Shown: piece after piece, positions 25,118 to 34,420 of the stretch | Numbering within the stretch: the first letter of the stretch is position 1 | Layout: every line of letters begins with the position of its first letter | Assembly (NCBI GenBank): GCA_030426145.1 | Contig: JAUHZF010000036.1 | Location: 1-39,095 of the forward strand | Reading direction: 5' to 3' | Length of the DNA stretch: 39,095 bases | Source: Polyangia bacterium | GTDB taxonomy: Bacteria; Myxococcota_A; Polyangia; Polyangiales; Polyangiaceae | Program-made: the position numbers and the translations under genes | The notes under the pieces: generated by a model | Told to the model about the DNA's origin: nothing | The model's database searches: none | Seen by the model: the letters and a program-made list of their open reading frames with translations, nothing else

Positions 25118-25576
25118 ATGATGGGACCCATGTTGGTGCGGTGCGGAAGGAGCGCAGCCGGGCGGCTCTCAGCCTCGTCCGCCGTGCTTCTGGTGTCGTT
25201 GGCGAGCGCCCTCGTGGCGTGCGACGACGACGAGCAACCGGTCGACATCCCTTTCAAGTCCGTGGAGCCGCCGCCGCCGGAACCGGCTCCGAAGCCGGAT
25301 CCGACCCCGGAGCCGAGCGCCAGCAACACCGCCAAGGCGCCGACGAGCTACAAGGGCAAGCCGGTCCCCAACGCAGGCCGACTCTCCTCGTGCTGTGGCG
25401 CGCTCAGCGCGGCGGCCAAAACGAAGAACAGCGCCAACTCCTCGATGTACACCCAGGCGGCCAAGGTGTGTCGCGGACAGGTCGCGCAGGTTCGGGCCGG
25501 CAAGGTATCGGTCGACGATGCGCTCGCTTCGGTTCGCTCGTCACTCTTGGGTTCGGCCCCCGGCGCTTGTCGCTGA
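25118..25576 (+). CDS. Small lipoprotein with Pro-rich linker
   Basis: A 152-residue predicted lipoprotein. The hydrophobic segment SAVLLVSLASALVAC ends at Cys35, followed by acidic DDDE and a Pro-rich spacer (about 50-70). The C-terminal part is helical, Ala/Ser-rich and has a Cys pair (SSCCGAL) plus two single cysteines. It is not recognised. Alternative ATG starts lie at 25121 and 25130; the last gives a more usual signal length. Asp at +2 would mean inner-membrane retention in enterobacteria, but that rule may not hold here. It ends 7 nt before holB, so the two are likely co-transcribed. Confidence 0.75.
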   Translation: MMGPMLVRCGRSAAGRLSASSAVLLVSLASALVACDDDEQPVDIPFKSVEPPPPEPAPKPDPTPEPSASNTAKAPTSYKGKPVPNAGRLSSCCGALSAAAKTKNSANSSMYTQAAKVCRGQVAQVRAGKVSVDDALASVRSSLLGSAPGACR

Positions 25577-25583
25577 CCTCAGC

Positions 25584-26615
25584 ATGTCTTTCGATGCCAT
25601 CCAGGGCCAGGTGACGGCCATCGAGACCCTGACGCGTGCGCTCCGTCACGACCTCGTGCATCACGCCTATCGGTTCGAGGGCATCGATGGGGTGGGCAAG
25701 GAGCGTACGGCGCTCGCTTTCATTCAGGCGCTGCTCTGCCCCGAGGAACCTCTCGGCTGTGGGCGATGCGAGACTTGTCGGCGCAGTGTCACCTTCACCG
25801 AGGGCCCTCCGTCGGTGCCGCTCCACCCCGACGTGGTCCTCATCGGCCGCGGTGTCTATCCACCCGAGACCATCGGCGGAAAGCGGGAGACGAGCGAGAT
25901 CTCGGTCGAGCAGATCCGCCGCGTCGTGCTCGCTCGGGTCCAATACCCGCCGCACGAGGCGCGGGCGCAGGTCTTCCTCGTACGCGACGCCGAGCAGCTG
26001 AGCATCAGCGCGGCGAATGCCCTGCTCAAGACGCTCGAGGAGCCAAGGGCCGCCACGCATTTCATCTTGCTGACGGCGCAGCCCGAGCGACTGCTCGACA
26101 CCATCCGTTCCCGTACGATGCCGGTGCGCTTCGGCCCCCTCTCCGAAGAGGTGCTGCTCGAGCTCCTTCGAGAGAAAGGCATCGAGAAGCAGGCCGCCCT
26201 CGATGCGGTCGCCATCGCGGGCGGCAGCGCTGCCGTCGCCTTCGAGGCGGCAGCCGAGGGAGAGGCGGACCGCAACGCCTTCGTCGAGGCGGTGCTCGGG
26301 GCGATGAAGTCGCCCCACCTCGATGCCGGGGTCAAGCTGGGCGAAGGACTTCGCCGCGACCGTTCCGAGGTCGTGGTCGACCTCATGGCGCTCTCTGCCT
26401 ACGTGGTACGCCGCTCGCGCGAAGCCGTGGCCAAGGGTGACCTCGCACGGGCCGAGGGGTGGGCGTCGCGGCACGCGCTGGTGCTCGACGCCATCGACGC
26501 CGTACAGCGGAACGGCGCCGTCAACGTGGTGGTCGCCGGCCTCGTGGCTTCGCTCCGGCAGGGCATTCAGCGCCGACCCGGAGACAAACCCCCCATCGTC
26601 GTGCAACGCCGCTGA
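25584..26615 (+). CDS. holB: DNA polymerase III subunit delta'
   Basis: Clamp-loader subunit of the replicative polymerase, 343 residues, an AAA+ protein. Visible features: a P-loop-like GIDGVGKER (33-41), four zinc-binding cysteines (C52, C59, C62, C65), QIRRVV, FLVRDAEQLSISAANALLKTLEEP, then FILLTAQPERLLDTIRSRT with an SRT in place of the usual SRC. The C-terminal collar domain is less conserved, as expected. The ATG at 25584 follows the lipoprotein stop by 7 nt. No tmk or ricT-like neighbour is seen, unlike the common holB context. Composite repeat 3 begins right after its stop. Confidence 0.92.
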   Translation: MSFDAIQGQVTAIETLTRALRHDLVHHAYRFEGIDGVGKERTALAFIQALLCPEEPLGCGRCETCRRSVTFTEGPPSVPLHPDVVLIGRGVYPPETIGGKRETSEISVEQIRRVVLARVQYPPHEARAQVFLVRDAEQLSISAANALLKTLEEPRAATHFILLTAQPERLLDTIRSRTMPVRFGPLSEEVLLELLREKGIEKQAALDAVAIAGGSAAVAFEAAAEGEADRNAFVEAVLGAMKSPHLDAGVKLGEGLRRDRSEVVVDLMALSAYVVRRSREAVAKGDLARAEGWASRHALVLDAIDAVQRNGAVNVVVAGLVASLRQGIQRRPGDKPPIVVQRR

Positions 26616-26838
26616 CCTCGTTCTCGGGGCTCGTACTCGTTCTCGGGGCTCGTTCTCGTACTCGGGCTCGTTCTCGTACTCGGGCTCGTTCTCGTACTCG
26701 GGCTCGTTCTCGTACTCGGGCTCGTTCTCGTACTCGTACTCGGGCTCGTTCTCGAGCACCTGGAACCTCGAACCTGGAACCTCGAACCCGGAACCTGGAA
26801 CCCGGAACCTCGAACCTCGAACCCGGAACCTCGAACCT
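26616..26838 (+). repeat. Composite repeat 3: hexamer-derived 18-mers then heptamer array
   Basis: The first block (26616-26754) is built of NNCTCG hexamers, most of them arranged as five copies of an 18-mer TTCTCGTACTCGGGCTCG (26653-26748, the last with one extra TACTCG). The second block (26762-26838) is eleven in-phase heptamers [G/C]GAACC[C/T]. The last heptamer overlaps the stop codon of the convergent gene by 2 nt. The array fills the gap between the holB stop and that stop. Confidence 0.95.
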
Positions 26839-27451
26839 AGCCTGAGGGCTCCTCGACCCGGCCCAGGCTGTCGAACGCGTCTGGTTCGAGCACTCGTCCG
26901 TACCAAATCTTCACCTCGCCGGCGCGCACGATGACCAGGGCCGCGTCGCCGGTGTGCCCGCGGTAGCGTCCCAACTGCGCCTCTCCTTCGATGGTGCCGG
27001 CATGAGGGCGTCCCACAGCCTCCAGGGTGACGGGGAGGAGCTCTTCGCGATCGAGCAGGAATCCGTCGACCTCGATTCGCGTGGGCGGCGATGGCGGCAT
27101 GGCCAGCTCGACCCGCTCCAGCCAGAGCAGGCTCCGGTCTGGGGGAGGCAGGGCTACCGTCGCCTGCTCCGTCGTCGCTTCTTCGCTCAGCAGGATGGCG
27201 GCGCGGATCCGGCCGCCGCTCTTGACCAGCATCCCGCTGCGGGGCCAGCGCGTGTCGTCATCGACCTGGATCACGTGGTCGATGAAGGCCGGCAGCTCGG
27301 GATGAGGGTCCGGCTCGGGCGGAGGTGGCTCGTCGGATGTCGAGGCGGGAGGCAGGGCAGGGGGGGCGAGGCGCTTGCGCATCACCGCCGTTGCGGCGAG
27401 GGCGCTCGCCCCGCAAGCGGCCGCGATGAGCCCGAACACGAGGAAGCTCAT
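26837..27451 (-). CDS. Membrane-anchored protein of unknown function, 204 residues
   Basis: An N-terminal hydrophobic helix (FLVFGLIAAACGASALAATAV) acts as signal anchor. It is followed by a Pro-rich linker (PPPPEPDPHPELP) and a soluble beta-rich domain (about 65-204) that holds repeated short strands and ends in a Gly/Ser tail. Not recognised. The ATG at 27451 has GGAGG about 6 nt upstream, which fixes the start; the frame is open much further but lies antisense to the next gene. It is divergent from the 27521 gene and shares a 69-nt promoter region with it. Confidence 0.75.
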   Translation of the reverse strand: MSFLVFGLIAAACGASALAATAVMRKRLAPPALPPASTSDEPPPPEPDPHPELPAFIDHVIQVDDDTRWPRSGMLVKSGGRIRAAILLSEEATTEQATVALPPPDRSLLWLERVELAMPPSPPTRIEVDGFLLDREELLPVTLEAVGRPHAGTIEGEAQLGRYRGHTGDAALVIVRAGEVKIWYGRVLEPDAFDSLGRVEEPSG

Positions 27452-27520
27452 GCGGTCCCTCCGGGCGCACGGATGGCGACCCGTCGCCGCATGCGATATG
27501 CCTCGTCCATCCAACGCCCC

Positions 27521-28999
27521 ATGCGCATCTCTTCGAAAAACCCCCTGAGCTGGGTCGTCTCCGTCCTCGTCGGGTGGGCCCTTGGTTTCGTAGCTCTGCC
27601 GGCCTCCGCACACCAGCCGGGAGATGAGGCCAAGCCGGCGCCGCCCGTGAGCTTGCGCATCGTCGCCCCCTCGGCTCATGGCCGGTGGCTGCTGCGCGTC
27701 GACAACGAAGGCGACGAACCCCTCCGCATCGCGGCCGACGTGCGCCTCTTGCGCTTCGAGATCACAGCGCCGGAAACCGAAGCCCCCAAGCCAGGGCGCT
27801 GGCGCCCCCCACCCAAGCAGACCATCTGCGACGGCCCGTCTGCCTTTGGCATGGACGGCAACTTCCCCGGTCGCCGCGAGTTGGTGCTCGGCCCGGGTCG
27901 CTCCTACGTCGAAGAGTTCGACCCCCGGCTCATCTGCTTCGGCAAGGAGGCCGAGGCGCTCGTTCCCGGAGCGCGGGTGAAGGCCTACTACGGCTGGAAG
28001 CCGGCTCGTCGCTGGGGAAAAAACAAGCTGCAGGCGGCCCCCTTCGTGGCCGACGCAGCCAAGAAACCGCGTCAGTTCAAGCCGCTGAAGCGCCTGGGCG
28101 CTCCCACCATGGTGCTCAGCCACGCCGAGGCCGTGGTCTACGGACCGGCGCCCAAGCGCCTCACCGAACCCAAGCCCCAGCGCGGCCGCGGCGGACCCGG
28201 TCACGGGCGCTCCGGGCACGACCGGGGCCCGGGGCACGGCGCGGGTCCCGATGTGACCAAGGCGTCCGCCAAGCAGCCGGCCAAGGAAGCACCGAAGAAG
28301 CCCGAGAAGGAGCTCGAGCCCCTCGACGGCGCCGACCTCCAGCCGCGCTCGGCCGAAGAAGCCAGCCTCTACTACCGTCCTCGGCGCCGCAGCCCCATGC
28401 GGAGGCGGCCCCCGAAAGACGAGCTCGGGGCGACCATGGCCCTCACCGCCGACCACTACGCCGACGCCGCCATCGGCTCCGACGTGAGCTTCAGCGTGCA
28501 GGCCCACAACGTAGGCGAGCGACCCGTCTTCGTGGCGCTGCGCGCACGCATGCTCTCGTTCAACGTGCTCACCCCGACGGGGGAGATGGTGCGTTGCGAG
28601 CGCCAGAGCATGAACCACCACGTGCCGCGCGACCTCTTCGCCACGCTTCACCATGGCAAGCACAAACACATGTATGTGCGGCTCGCGGAGATCTGTCCGG
28701 CCCGAACCTTCGCCCGGCCGGGACTCTACGCCGTGGTGCCCACCCTCCATGCCGACGCCGATGGGGCCGAGTACGGGCTGTCGGCCCTCACCGGCCGCAT
28801 CACGGTGCGGGACCCCGGTGATGTCGGCGGCACACACGTCATCACCGACGACATGACCTTGGTCAGGATCACGCGCGGCCGACAGCCTGCGTACATGGGG
28901 CCGCCGCGCTCGATGCCGACTCGACTCATCGCTGACGCGCCGCCCGATGCGGCACAGCCTGCACCCGAGCCGACCGAAGAAGCCGACGAGAACCCCTGA
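27521..28999 (+). CDS. Exported protein with two similar beta-rich domains, unknown function
   Basis: A 492-residue protein with a clear signal peptide (core SWVVSVLVGWALGFVALPASAH). Two regions resemble each other: about 40-190 (LLRVDNEGDEPLRIAADVRLL and RSYVEEFDPRLICFG) and about 310-440 (SVQAHNVGERPVFVALRARML and LRLAEICPA-like). Each has an Ig-like look and a Cys near the end, suggesting an internal duplication. They are joined by a Gly/His-rich and Lys/Pro-rich linker. The C-terminus is Pro/Glu-rich. Function unknown. In-frame ATGs at 27473 and 27491 would lengthen the signal N-region; 27521 gives the normal form. Confidence 0.75.
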   Translation: MRISSKNPLSWVVSVLVGWALGFVALPASAHQPGDEAKPAPPVSLRIVAPSAHGRWLLRVDNEGDEPLRIAADVRLLRFEITAPETEAPKPGRWRPPPKQTICDGPSAFGMDGNFPGRRELVLGPGRSYVEEFDPRLICFGKEAEALVPGARVKAYYGWKPARRWGKNKLQAAPFVADAAKKPRQFKPLKRLGAPTMVLSHAEAVVYGPAPKRLTEPKPQRGRGGPGHGRSGHDRGPGHGAGPDVTKASAKQPAKEAPKKPEKELEPLDGADLQPRSAEEASLYYRPRRRSPMRRRPPKDELGATMALTADHYADAAIGSDVSFSVQAHNVGERPVFVALRARMLSFNVLTPTGEMVRCERQSMNHHVPRDLFATLHHGKHKHMYVRLAEICPARTFARPGLYAVVPTLHADADGAEYGLSALTGRITVRDPGDVGGTHVITDDMTLVRITRGRQPAYMGPPRSMPTRLIADAPPDAAQPAPEPTEEADENP

Positions 29000-29002
29000 G
29001 CG

Positions 29003-29467
29003 TCAGACGTCCGGGGAGTCCTTCACGGCCTTGCGCACGTGTGCCTGGAGCACGCCGAGGATGCGAAAGAGCTCCGACAGGTCGTCCGTGGGTAGGCTGG
29101 CCAGGCCATCGCGGAAGATCTCCATGGGCTCGACTTCGATCTCGCCCGCGAGCTTCTTTCCCTGGTCGGTGAGCTTGATGAGCACGATGCGCCGATCCTT
29201 GGTGGAACGTTCGCGCTGAACCCAGCCCTCCCGCTCCATGCGGTCGATGATGCCGGTGACGGTGCTGTTTCGGGCCTGGATCCTGGAGGACAGGCTCGAA
29301 AGCGAAAGCTTGCCGAGCTGGTCGAGCATCTTGATCACCGTCAGCTGTGGACCGGTGAGTCCGAATTCGCGTGCCTTGGCCTTCGTGAGTCTGCGCGACT
29401 CGGTGTAGAGGTAGACCAAGGTCTCGACGATGGCGTCGACGTTGGGCTCGTCCGCGTGGGATGCCAT
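29003..29467 (-). CDS. MarR-family transcriptional regulator
   Basis: A 154-residue winged-helix regulator. The core reads LTGPQLTVIKMLDQLGKLSLSSL, then recognition helix SRIQARNSTVTGIIDRMEREGWV and the wing RSTKDRRIVLIKLTDQGKKL, all typical of MarR proteins. These usually repress their own gene and neighbours until a small phenolic or oxidant ligand binds. No efflux or degradation gene lies beside it, so the regulon is probably elsewhere. Its stop is 3 nt from the convergent 27521-28999 gene. The ATG at 29467 is supported by a palindrome and promoter just upstream. Confidence 0.93.
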   Translation of the reverse strand: MASHADEPNVDAIVETLVYLYTESRRLTKAKAREFGLTGPQLTVIKMLDQLGKLSLSSLSSRIQARNSTVTGIIDRMEREGWVQRERSTKDRRIVLIKLTDQGKKLAGEIEVEPMEIFRDGLASLPTDDLSELFRILGVLQAHVRKAVKDSPDV

Positions 29468-29487
29468 TGCTTCGTGTGCGAAGTATT
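29466..29487 (-). promoter_or_regulatory. Palindromic operator candidate upstream of the marR gene
   Basis: CTTCG (29470-29474), TGTG, CGAAG (29479-29483) is a perfect inverted repeat inside a longer imperfect palindrome of 22 bp. It overlaps the start codon and the -10 region, the expected place for MarR autorepression. Confidence 0.5.
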
Positions 29488-29508
29488 CACCCGTGCGCCC
29501 TGCGTCAA
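29480..29508 (-). promoter_or_regulatory. Promoter of the marR gene
   Basis: On the minus strand TTGACG (29503-29508) is the best -35 in the window. A -10 can be placed as TACTTC at 17-nt spacing (29480-29485) or AATACT at 15 nt. The leader is short, with the palindrome inside it. Confidence 0.5.
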
Positions 29509-29530
29509 GAGCGCGGAACGGCGAACGGGG

Positions 29531-30628
29531 TCAGCGTTGCGTGCGCTCGAGCGTTTCGAGCTCACCGATCGCAGTCTGAACCCGCGGGTCGGTCGGATCG
29601 ATGGCGCGCGCCTTCTCGAAGGCCTCCCGGGCGCCTTTGAGGTTCTTGCGCTTGGCGCGCAGGTTCCCGAGGTTGATCCAGGCGCTAGCGAGGGTGGGGT
29701 CGAGCTCGGTGGCTTTGGTGTAAGCGGCGAGGGCGGCGTCGGCTTCTTCGGCGGCCTCGAGGCAGAAGCCGAGGTTGTTGCGGTAGGTGGCGCGCCCGGG
29801 CGCGAGCTCGACCGCGCGCTCGAGATGGGGACGGGCGCTCTTCACGTCACCCTCTTGCAGGTAGGCGGTGCCGAGGTTGCCGTGGTGCTTCGCGACCTCG
29901 GGGGCGAGGTTCACCGCCTTGTCGTAGGCGACGATGGCATCGACGATCCGCCCGAGCTGGATGAGGGCCGTGCCGAGGTTGCTGTGGCGCTCCGCATCGT
30001 TGGGGTCGAGCTCGGCGGCGCGCGTGAGGGCGATGACACCCCGGTCGCCCTGCCCATTCAGGAGCAGGGCCAAGCCGAGGGCGGATTGCACCTCGGCGTC
30101 GTTGGGCGCGAGACGAGCCGCGTTCTCGAGGGGGCCCACGGCGCGCTTCAGCCGTCCGAGAATGAGCAAAACACGACCGCGTTCGCGTTGGGCGAGGGCG
30201 TGATCGGGGTCGAGCTCGATCGCTTTTCGCAACAGGCCTGAGGCAGCCACAGCCGCCGGATCGTCAGGGGCCGCATTGACGCCCTCGGGGACCTCCGCCT
30301 TGGCGAGTCGACTGCGGGCGATGCCCACCAGAGGCGCGGCATCCTCGGGTGCGAGCTGGGCCGCTTCGGTGAAGGCCGCCTCCGCACTGCCGTAGTCGCC
30401 GCGTGCGTAGGCGGCATCGCCACGGGCGAGAGCCTCGTCGGCAGGCGAGCCGTCGCCGCGCGCGAGGCGGAGCGAGAGCGTGCCGTCCGGGGCTGCCGCG
30501 GTGGCCGCCGGGAGGGGCACCGCAGGCATGCTCGGACCGGCCATGGGCACCGGTGGAGGAGGAGGTGGTGCGGGCTCGGGGCCGCTGCACGCGACCAGAG
30601 CTACCGCGAGCGTGATGGTGCCCCTCAC
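29531..30628 (-). CDS. TPR-repeat lipoprotein
   Basis: A 365-residue predicted lipoprotein with a very short signal ([14 protein letters not shown], Cys14), a Pro/Ala-rich linker and about seven tetratricopeptide repeats from residue 60 to the end (for example [19 protein letters not shown] and [18 protein letters not shown]). TPRs mediate protein contacts, so it is probably a periplasmic or outer-membrane scaffold. Its GTG start overlaps the spoVR stop by 4 nt (GTGA), giving translational coupling to the yeaH-spoVR pair. That coupling of a lipoprotein to cytoplasmic stress proteins is unusual. Confidence 0.88.
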   Translation of the reverse strand: MRGTITLAVALVACSGPEPAPPPPPPVPMAGPSMPAVPLPAATAAAPDGTLSLRLARGDGSPADEALARGDAAYARGDYGSAEAAFTEAAQLAPEDAAPLVGIARSRLAKAEVPEGVNAAPDDPAAVAASGLLRKAIELDPDHALAQRERGRVLLILGRLKRAVGPLENAARLAPNDAEVQSALGLALLLNGQGDRGVIALTRAAELDPNDAERHSNLGTALIQLGRIVDAIVAYDKAVNLAPEVAKHHGNLGTAYLQEGDVKSARPHLERAVELAPGRATYRNNLGFCLEAAEEADAALAAYTKATELDPTLASAWINLGNLRAKRKNLKGAREAFEKARAIDPTDPRVQTAIGELETLERTQR

Positions 30629-32193
30629 GACTCCGAGGTGGTGTAGGGCTGCTCGGTGTGCTCGCTGCCGTCATACCGCAGGAGCACCGCCTTCTTGTCC
30701 ATCGTGGTCACGATGCCGACGGGGCGCTTCCAACATCGGCAGAGGGCTTCGAGAGCGGCCTCGGCGTAGTCCTTCTGCAGGTCGATGCCCATGTGCTCGT
30801 GCTGCAGGAGCAGCTCGCCGCGGTTCTTGAAGTTGGCGTCGATGACCTCGATGATCGGGTTGCCCGAGTTGGTGAGCTGGAAGAGCATCTTCTCCTTCAC
30901 CTCCTTGAAGGCCCGCGACTCGATCTCGTAACGCCCGCTGCGACCGGAGTAGCCGAAGGTGTAGAGCTTGTGCTCGGCCACGAACTCCTCGGTGAGGAAC
31001 TCGTCGATGAACGTCACGTCGTTGTAGAGCGCGCGCACCTGGAAGATCTTCTCGCGGCCGAGTCCGAGCTGCATGTCCCACGACCGCTTGTGGTCGAGGT
31101 TGTCGCACTCTTCCCACTCGCGGCCGAACTGGCCACGGTTCCAACGGTCTTCGATGTGACGATAGAGCTCGACCCCGAGCTTGTAGGGGTTGAGCTGTCC
31201 GGGGGAGGTCGCGAGCACGCCCGCGTTGCGGTCGGCGTAGTCGATGATCTCGGCCGCGGAGAGGATCTTCTCCGTCATCATCTTCGAGTGCCAGTAGCTG
31301 GCCCAGCCCTCGTTCATGATCTTGGTCTGGTACTGAGGCACGAAGTAGTAGGCCTCGGTCCGGATGATGCTCACCACGTCGCGCTCCCATCGCTCGAGGG
31401 GCGCGTTGTCGAGGAGGAACGCGAGCACGTCGCGCTGTGGCTCCGAAGGGAAGCGTCGCTCGCGCTCGCGCTCGGCTTCGAGCTTGCGCTTCTGCGACTC
31501 CATGTACTCCTCGGGGTTGATGTAGTTCTCCATGTAGTCCTTCGCCTTGAGGCGCGGGACTTCCACGGGATCCTCGTCCTCGGACTCCTCACGAGGGGCG
31601 CGCTTGCCGCGGAAAGGGGAGCGCGGGTCGATGAGGTTCTCGAGCGAGAGGCAGTGGTCGATGAAGCTCTCGACCTTGTCGACGCCGTAGCGATCGATGT
31701 GGCGCGACACGCGAGAGCCGTGGTTGGCCATCTTGTCGATCCACTTGCGGTTCGGGTCGTAATCGGCCGAACGCTGGCTCGGGTCGACGAACTGCCCCAT
31801 CACGTCGAGGTCGGTCGCGCGGAAGGTGAAGTTGTTCTTGAAGAAGTCCACGTGGCCGTAGACGTGGGCCATCACCAGGCGCTGATCGGTGAGCGAGTTC
31901 CCCTCGAGGAGGTAGGCGTAGGAGGGGTTGTTGTTGATGACCATCTCGTAGATGCGAGACAGACCGTATTCGCTCGACTTGCTGAGCCGCTCGTACTCCA
32001 TCCCGAAGCGCCAGTGCGGGTAGCGCGTGGGGAAACCGCCGAAGGCGGCCAGCTCGTCCATCTGGTGGTACTTCACCATCTCGAAGATGGTGGGAAAGAA
32101 GTCGAGGCCGTACTCCTCGGCCACCTTCTGGATGCGCTCTTGCTCGACGCGGAGGTAGCGGGGCAGTCGGGTCTTCAGTGCGAACTGACTCAT
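30625..32193 (-). CDS. spoVR: SpoVR family protein
   Basis: A 522-residue cytoplasmic protein, close to the length of E. coli YcgB. Typical parts are [51 protein letters not shown] and FKNNFTF near the N-terminus, and [13 protein letters not shown] with [14 protein letters not shown] in the middle. In Bacillus SpoVR affects spore cortex formation. In proteobacteria it is encoded with YeaH and the kinase PrkA (YeaG) and linked to stress or nutrient responses. Here yeaH lies 6 nt upstream, but no prkA is in the window. Confidence 0.95.
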   Translation of the reverse strand: MSQFALKTRLPRYLRVEQERIQKVAEEYGLDFFPTIFEMVKYHQMDELAAFGGFPTRYPHWRFGMEYERLSKSSEYGLSRIYEMVINNNPSYAYLLEGNSLTDQRLVMAHVYGHVDFFKNNFTFRATDLDVMGQFVDPSQRSADYDPNRKWIDKMANHGSRVSRHIDRYGVDKVESFIDHCLSLENLIDPRSPFRGKRAPREESEDEDPVEVPRLKAKDYMENYINPEEYMESQKRKLEAERERERRFPSEPQRDVLAFLLDNAPLERWERDVVSIIRTEAYYFVPQYQTKIMNEGWASYWHSKMMTEKILSAAEIIDYADRNAGVLATSPGQLNPYKLGVELYRHIEDRWNRGQFGREWEECDNLDHKRSWDMQLGLGREKIFQVRALYNDVTFIDEFLTEEFVAEHKLYTFGYSGRSGRYEIESRAFKEVKEKMLFQLTNSGNPIIEVIDANFKNRGELLLQHEHMGIDLQKDYAEAALEALCRCWKRPVGIVTTMDKKAVLLRYDGSEHTEQPYTTSES

Positions 32194-32199
32194 GGCGGT

Positions 32200-33306
32200 T
32201 CAGTGCCCCTTTCCGAGGAACTCCTTGATCGACCCGATGATGGCTTCCTTGTTCGGAATCTCACACATCACGAGCTCAGGCACTTGGTCGAAGTGCTCGC
32301 GGAGGTCCTTGATGAACTGGCCCGAGCCGTAGGGGCTCTCCACCTGTCCGTAGGCGAACATGTTCGACCAGGGAATGAGGTCGTTCTTGAGGATCTCGAC
32401 ACAGGCGAGGGTGTCGTCCATCGACCAGTTGTCGCCGTCGGAGAAGTGGAAGGGGTAGATGTTCCACTCGGTCGGCGGGTAATCGGTCTCGATGATGTTC
32501 TTGCAGAGTTTGTAGGCGCTGCTGATCATCGTGCCGCCCGACTCGCGGGTGCTGAAAAACACGTCGCGCTCGACCATGCGGGCGCTAGCATCGTGAATGA
32601 TGTAGCGGGACTCCAGGCCCTTGTACTGCTTGGAGAGCCACGTATCGATCCAGAAGGATTCGATGCGCACGATCTCCTTCTGCTCGTCGCCCATCGAGCC
32701 GGAGACATCCATCATGTAGAGGATGACGGCATTGGCCACCGGCTCGTTGGTCGTCTTCCACGAGCGGAAGCGCTTGTCGCCCGGGGTGGGAATGACGACC
32801 GGGTTGTCGAGGTTGAAGGTGCCGGTGATGATCTGCCGCTTGAGCGCCTCGCGATAGGTGCGCTTGAAGTGTTTGAGCGACTCGGGACCTACCCGGCGGA
32901 TGCCGGTGTACTTGTCGTGCTTTTGGTTGAGCCGGCTCTCACCCTTGGGCTCGATGTCGGGCAGCTCGAGCTCTTCGCCCAGGATCTCGGCCAACTCGTC
33001 GATGGAGACGTCGACCTCGATCGAGTGGTCGCCCTCACCCTGGCCAGCTTTGCCGGACCCGGGTTGCTCTTGACCTTGGCCGACGGGGTCGCCCGGCTCG
33101 CCCTCGCCCTGCCCGACGCCTCCCTTCTGCTGGTCGCTGAAGCGAAAGCGCGGGATGTCGATGTGGGGGATCGGGATGCTGACCCGGTCCTTGCCCTTCC
33201 GCCCGATGAGCTCGCCCTTGGAGATGTATTTCCGCAGGTTCTTGCGGATGCGTCCCCGCACGATGTGCCGGAAGCGCGCGTGGTCTTGGTCGATCTTCAG
33301 CGCCAC
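32200..33306 (-). CDS. yeaH: YeaH/YhbH (DUF444) family protein with vWA-like domain
   Basis: A 368-residue cytoplasmic protein. The N-terminus ([20 protein letters not shown]) is basic, followed by a Gly/Gln-rich linker (about 60-92). The von Willebrand A-like domain (about 190-360) shows a MIDAS-type DVSGSMG (D200, S202, S204). Members work with SpoVR and the kinase PrkA; the E. coli partners are YeaG and YcgB. The GTG at 33306 has a TAGACT box 6 nt upstream, so it may be the first gene of a transcript distinct from obgE, which ends 75 nt before. Confidence 0.95.
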   Translation of the reverse strand: MALKIDQDHARFRHIVRGRIRKNLRKYISKGELIGRKGKDRVSIPIPHIDIPRFRFSDQQKGGVGQGEGEPGDPVGQGQEQPGSGKAGQGEGDHSIEVDVSIDELAEILGEELELPDIEPKGESRLNQKHDKYTGIRRVGPESLKHFKRTYREALKRQIITGTFNLDNPVVIPTPGDKRFRSWKTTNEPVANAVILYMMDVSGSMGDEQKEIVRIESFWIDTWLSKQYKGLESRYIIHDASARMVERDVFFSTRESGGTMISSAYKLCKNIIETDYPPTEWNIYPFHFSDGDNWSMDDTLACVEILKNDLIPWSNMFAYGQVESPYGSGQFIKDLREHFDQVPELVMCEIPNKEAIIGSIKEFLGKGH

Positions 33307-33312
33307 GGGCTC

Positions 33313-33318
33313 AGTCTA
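33313..33318 (-). promoter_or_regulatory. Candidate -10 box for the yeaH-spoVR operon
   Basis: TAGACT on the minus strand lies 6 nt before the GTG start of yeaH, with no ribosome binding site between. A convincing -35 was not found. If real, the message is leaderless. Confidence 0.4.
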
Positions 33319-33381
33319 GAGAAGTGGGCGCGGGGCCGCCACCGAGCGGTCACCTTTGCGCTCACCCCTGGGAGGTGGCCT

Positions 33382-34419
33382 TCACCTCTTCTCGCGGCGC
33401 TTCGCGTCGAAGACCATCTGGGCGAGCGTCTCGACCATCTCGTCGATGCCTTCTCGGGTGGCAGCGCTGAGCAGGTGGAGCTTGCGCCCTACCTCTCGTT
33501 CGAACGCCTCAGCGAGGGCGGGGTAGGCCTCTCGAACCTCGGGGAGGTCGGCCTTGGAGAGGGCGATGACCTCGGGCCGCAGGGCGAGCATGGGGTCGAA
33601 GCTCTTCAGCTCCTTGCGGAGCTTGCGGTAGTCGTCGAGCGGGTCGCGCTCGGGGTCGGGATCGAGGGTGACGAGGTGTAGCAGCGCCCGTGTGCGCTCC
33701 ACGTGCTTGAGGAATCGGTGACCCAGGCCGGCGCCCTCGGAAGCTCCCTCGATGAGGCCGGGAATGTCGGCCACCACGAAGGTCGTACCCCCGCGACGTG
33801 GGCCTCCGCCCACCTCGACCACCCCGAGGCTCGGCGTGAGCGTCGTGAAGGGGTAGTCCGCGATCTTCGGACGAGCGGCCGACACCACCGAGACGAAGGT
33901 GCTCTTGCCCGCGTTCGGGAAGCCGAGCAGGCCCACGTCGGCCAGCACCTTCAGCTCGAGCCGCAGCGAGCGCTTCTCGCCTGGTGCTCCCGGTTGGGAC
34001 TTCCGGGGAGCCCGCTCGGTGGGGGTGGTGAATCGGATGTTGCCCCAGCCTCCTTTGCCGCCTTTGGCGACCAGGATCTGCTGTTCGTGCTCGACGATGT
34101 CTCCGACCACTTCTTCGCGGTCCACGTCGTAGATCTGGGTGCCGACGGGGACCCGCACGACCTTGTCCTTGCCGGCTCGGCCGTACTTGTCTTTGCCCTC
34201 GCCGTTATGGCCTTTCTCGGCCTTGATCTTCCGCGCGTACTTGAGGTCCATCAGCGTGGAGAGACCCTCGTCGCCTTCGAAGACCACGTCGCCGCCGTCG
34301 CCACCATCACCGCCAGCCGGCCCCCCGAAGGGCACGAACTTCTCGCGGCGAAAGGCGATGGCGCCGTTGCCGCCATCGCCCGCGACCACCTCCAGGGTCA
34401 CTTCATCGACGAAGCGCAC
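33382..34419 (-). CDS. obgE: GTPase Obg
   Basis: Essential ribosome-associated GTPase for 50S maturation and growth control. The 345-residue protein has the Gly-rich Obg fold (1-158: FVDEVTLEVVAGDGGNGA, then GGDGGDGGDV) and the G domain with GFPNAGKST (166-174), YPFTTLTPSLG, DIPGLIEGA (218-226) and ALSKADL. No OCT extension follows. The GTG at 34419 gives the standard N-terminus; reading from 34476 adds 19 unrelated residues inside the upstream gene. The usual rplU-rpmA neighbours are missing; instead an H1-like gene ends 1 nt upstream. Confidence 0.97.
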   Translation of the reverse strand: MRFVDEVTLEVVAGDGGNGAIAFRREKFVPFGGPAGGDGGDGGDVVFEGDEGLSTLMDLKYARKIKAEKGHNGEGKDKYGRAGKDKVVRVPVGTQIYDVDREEVVGDIVEHEQQILVAKGGKGGWGNIRFTTPTERAPRKSQPGAPGEKRSLRLELKVLADVGLLGFPNAGKSTFVSVVSAARPKIADYPFTTLTPSLGVVEVGGGPRRGGTTFVVADIPGLIEGASEGAGLGHRFLKHVERTRALLHLVTLDPDPERDPLDDYRKLRKELKSFDPMLALRPEVIALSKADLPEVREAYPALAEAFEREVGRKLHLLSAATREGIDEMVETLAQMVFDAKRREKR

Positions 34420-34420
34420 G

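Noticed and set aside
30658..33681. Plus-strand frame of 1007 residues
   Set aside because: It is antisense to spoVR and yeaH; composition is Leu/Val/Asp/Glu-rich in the way typical of shadows of GC-rich genes.
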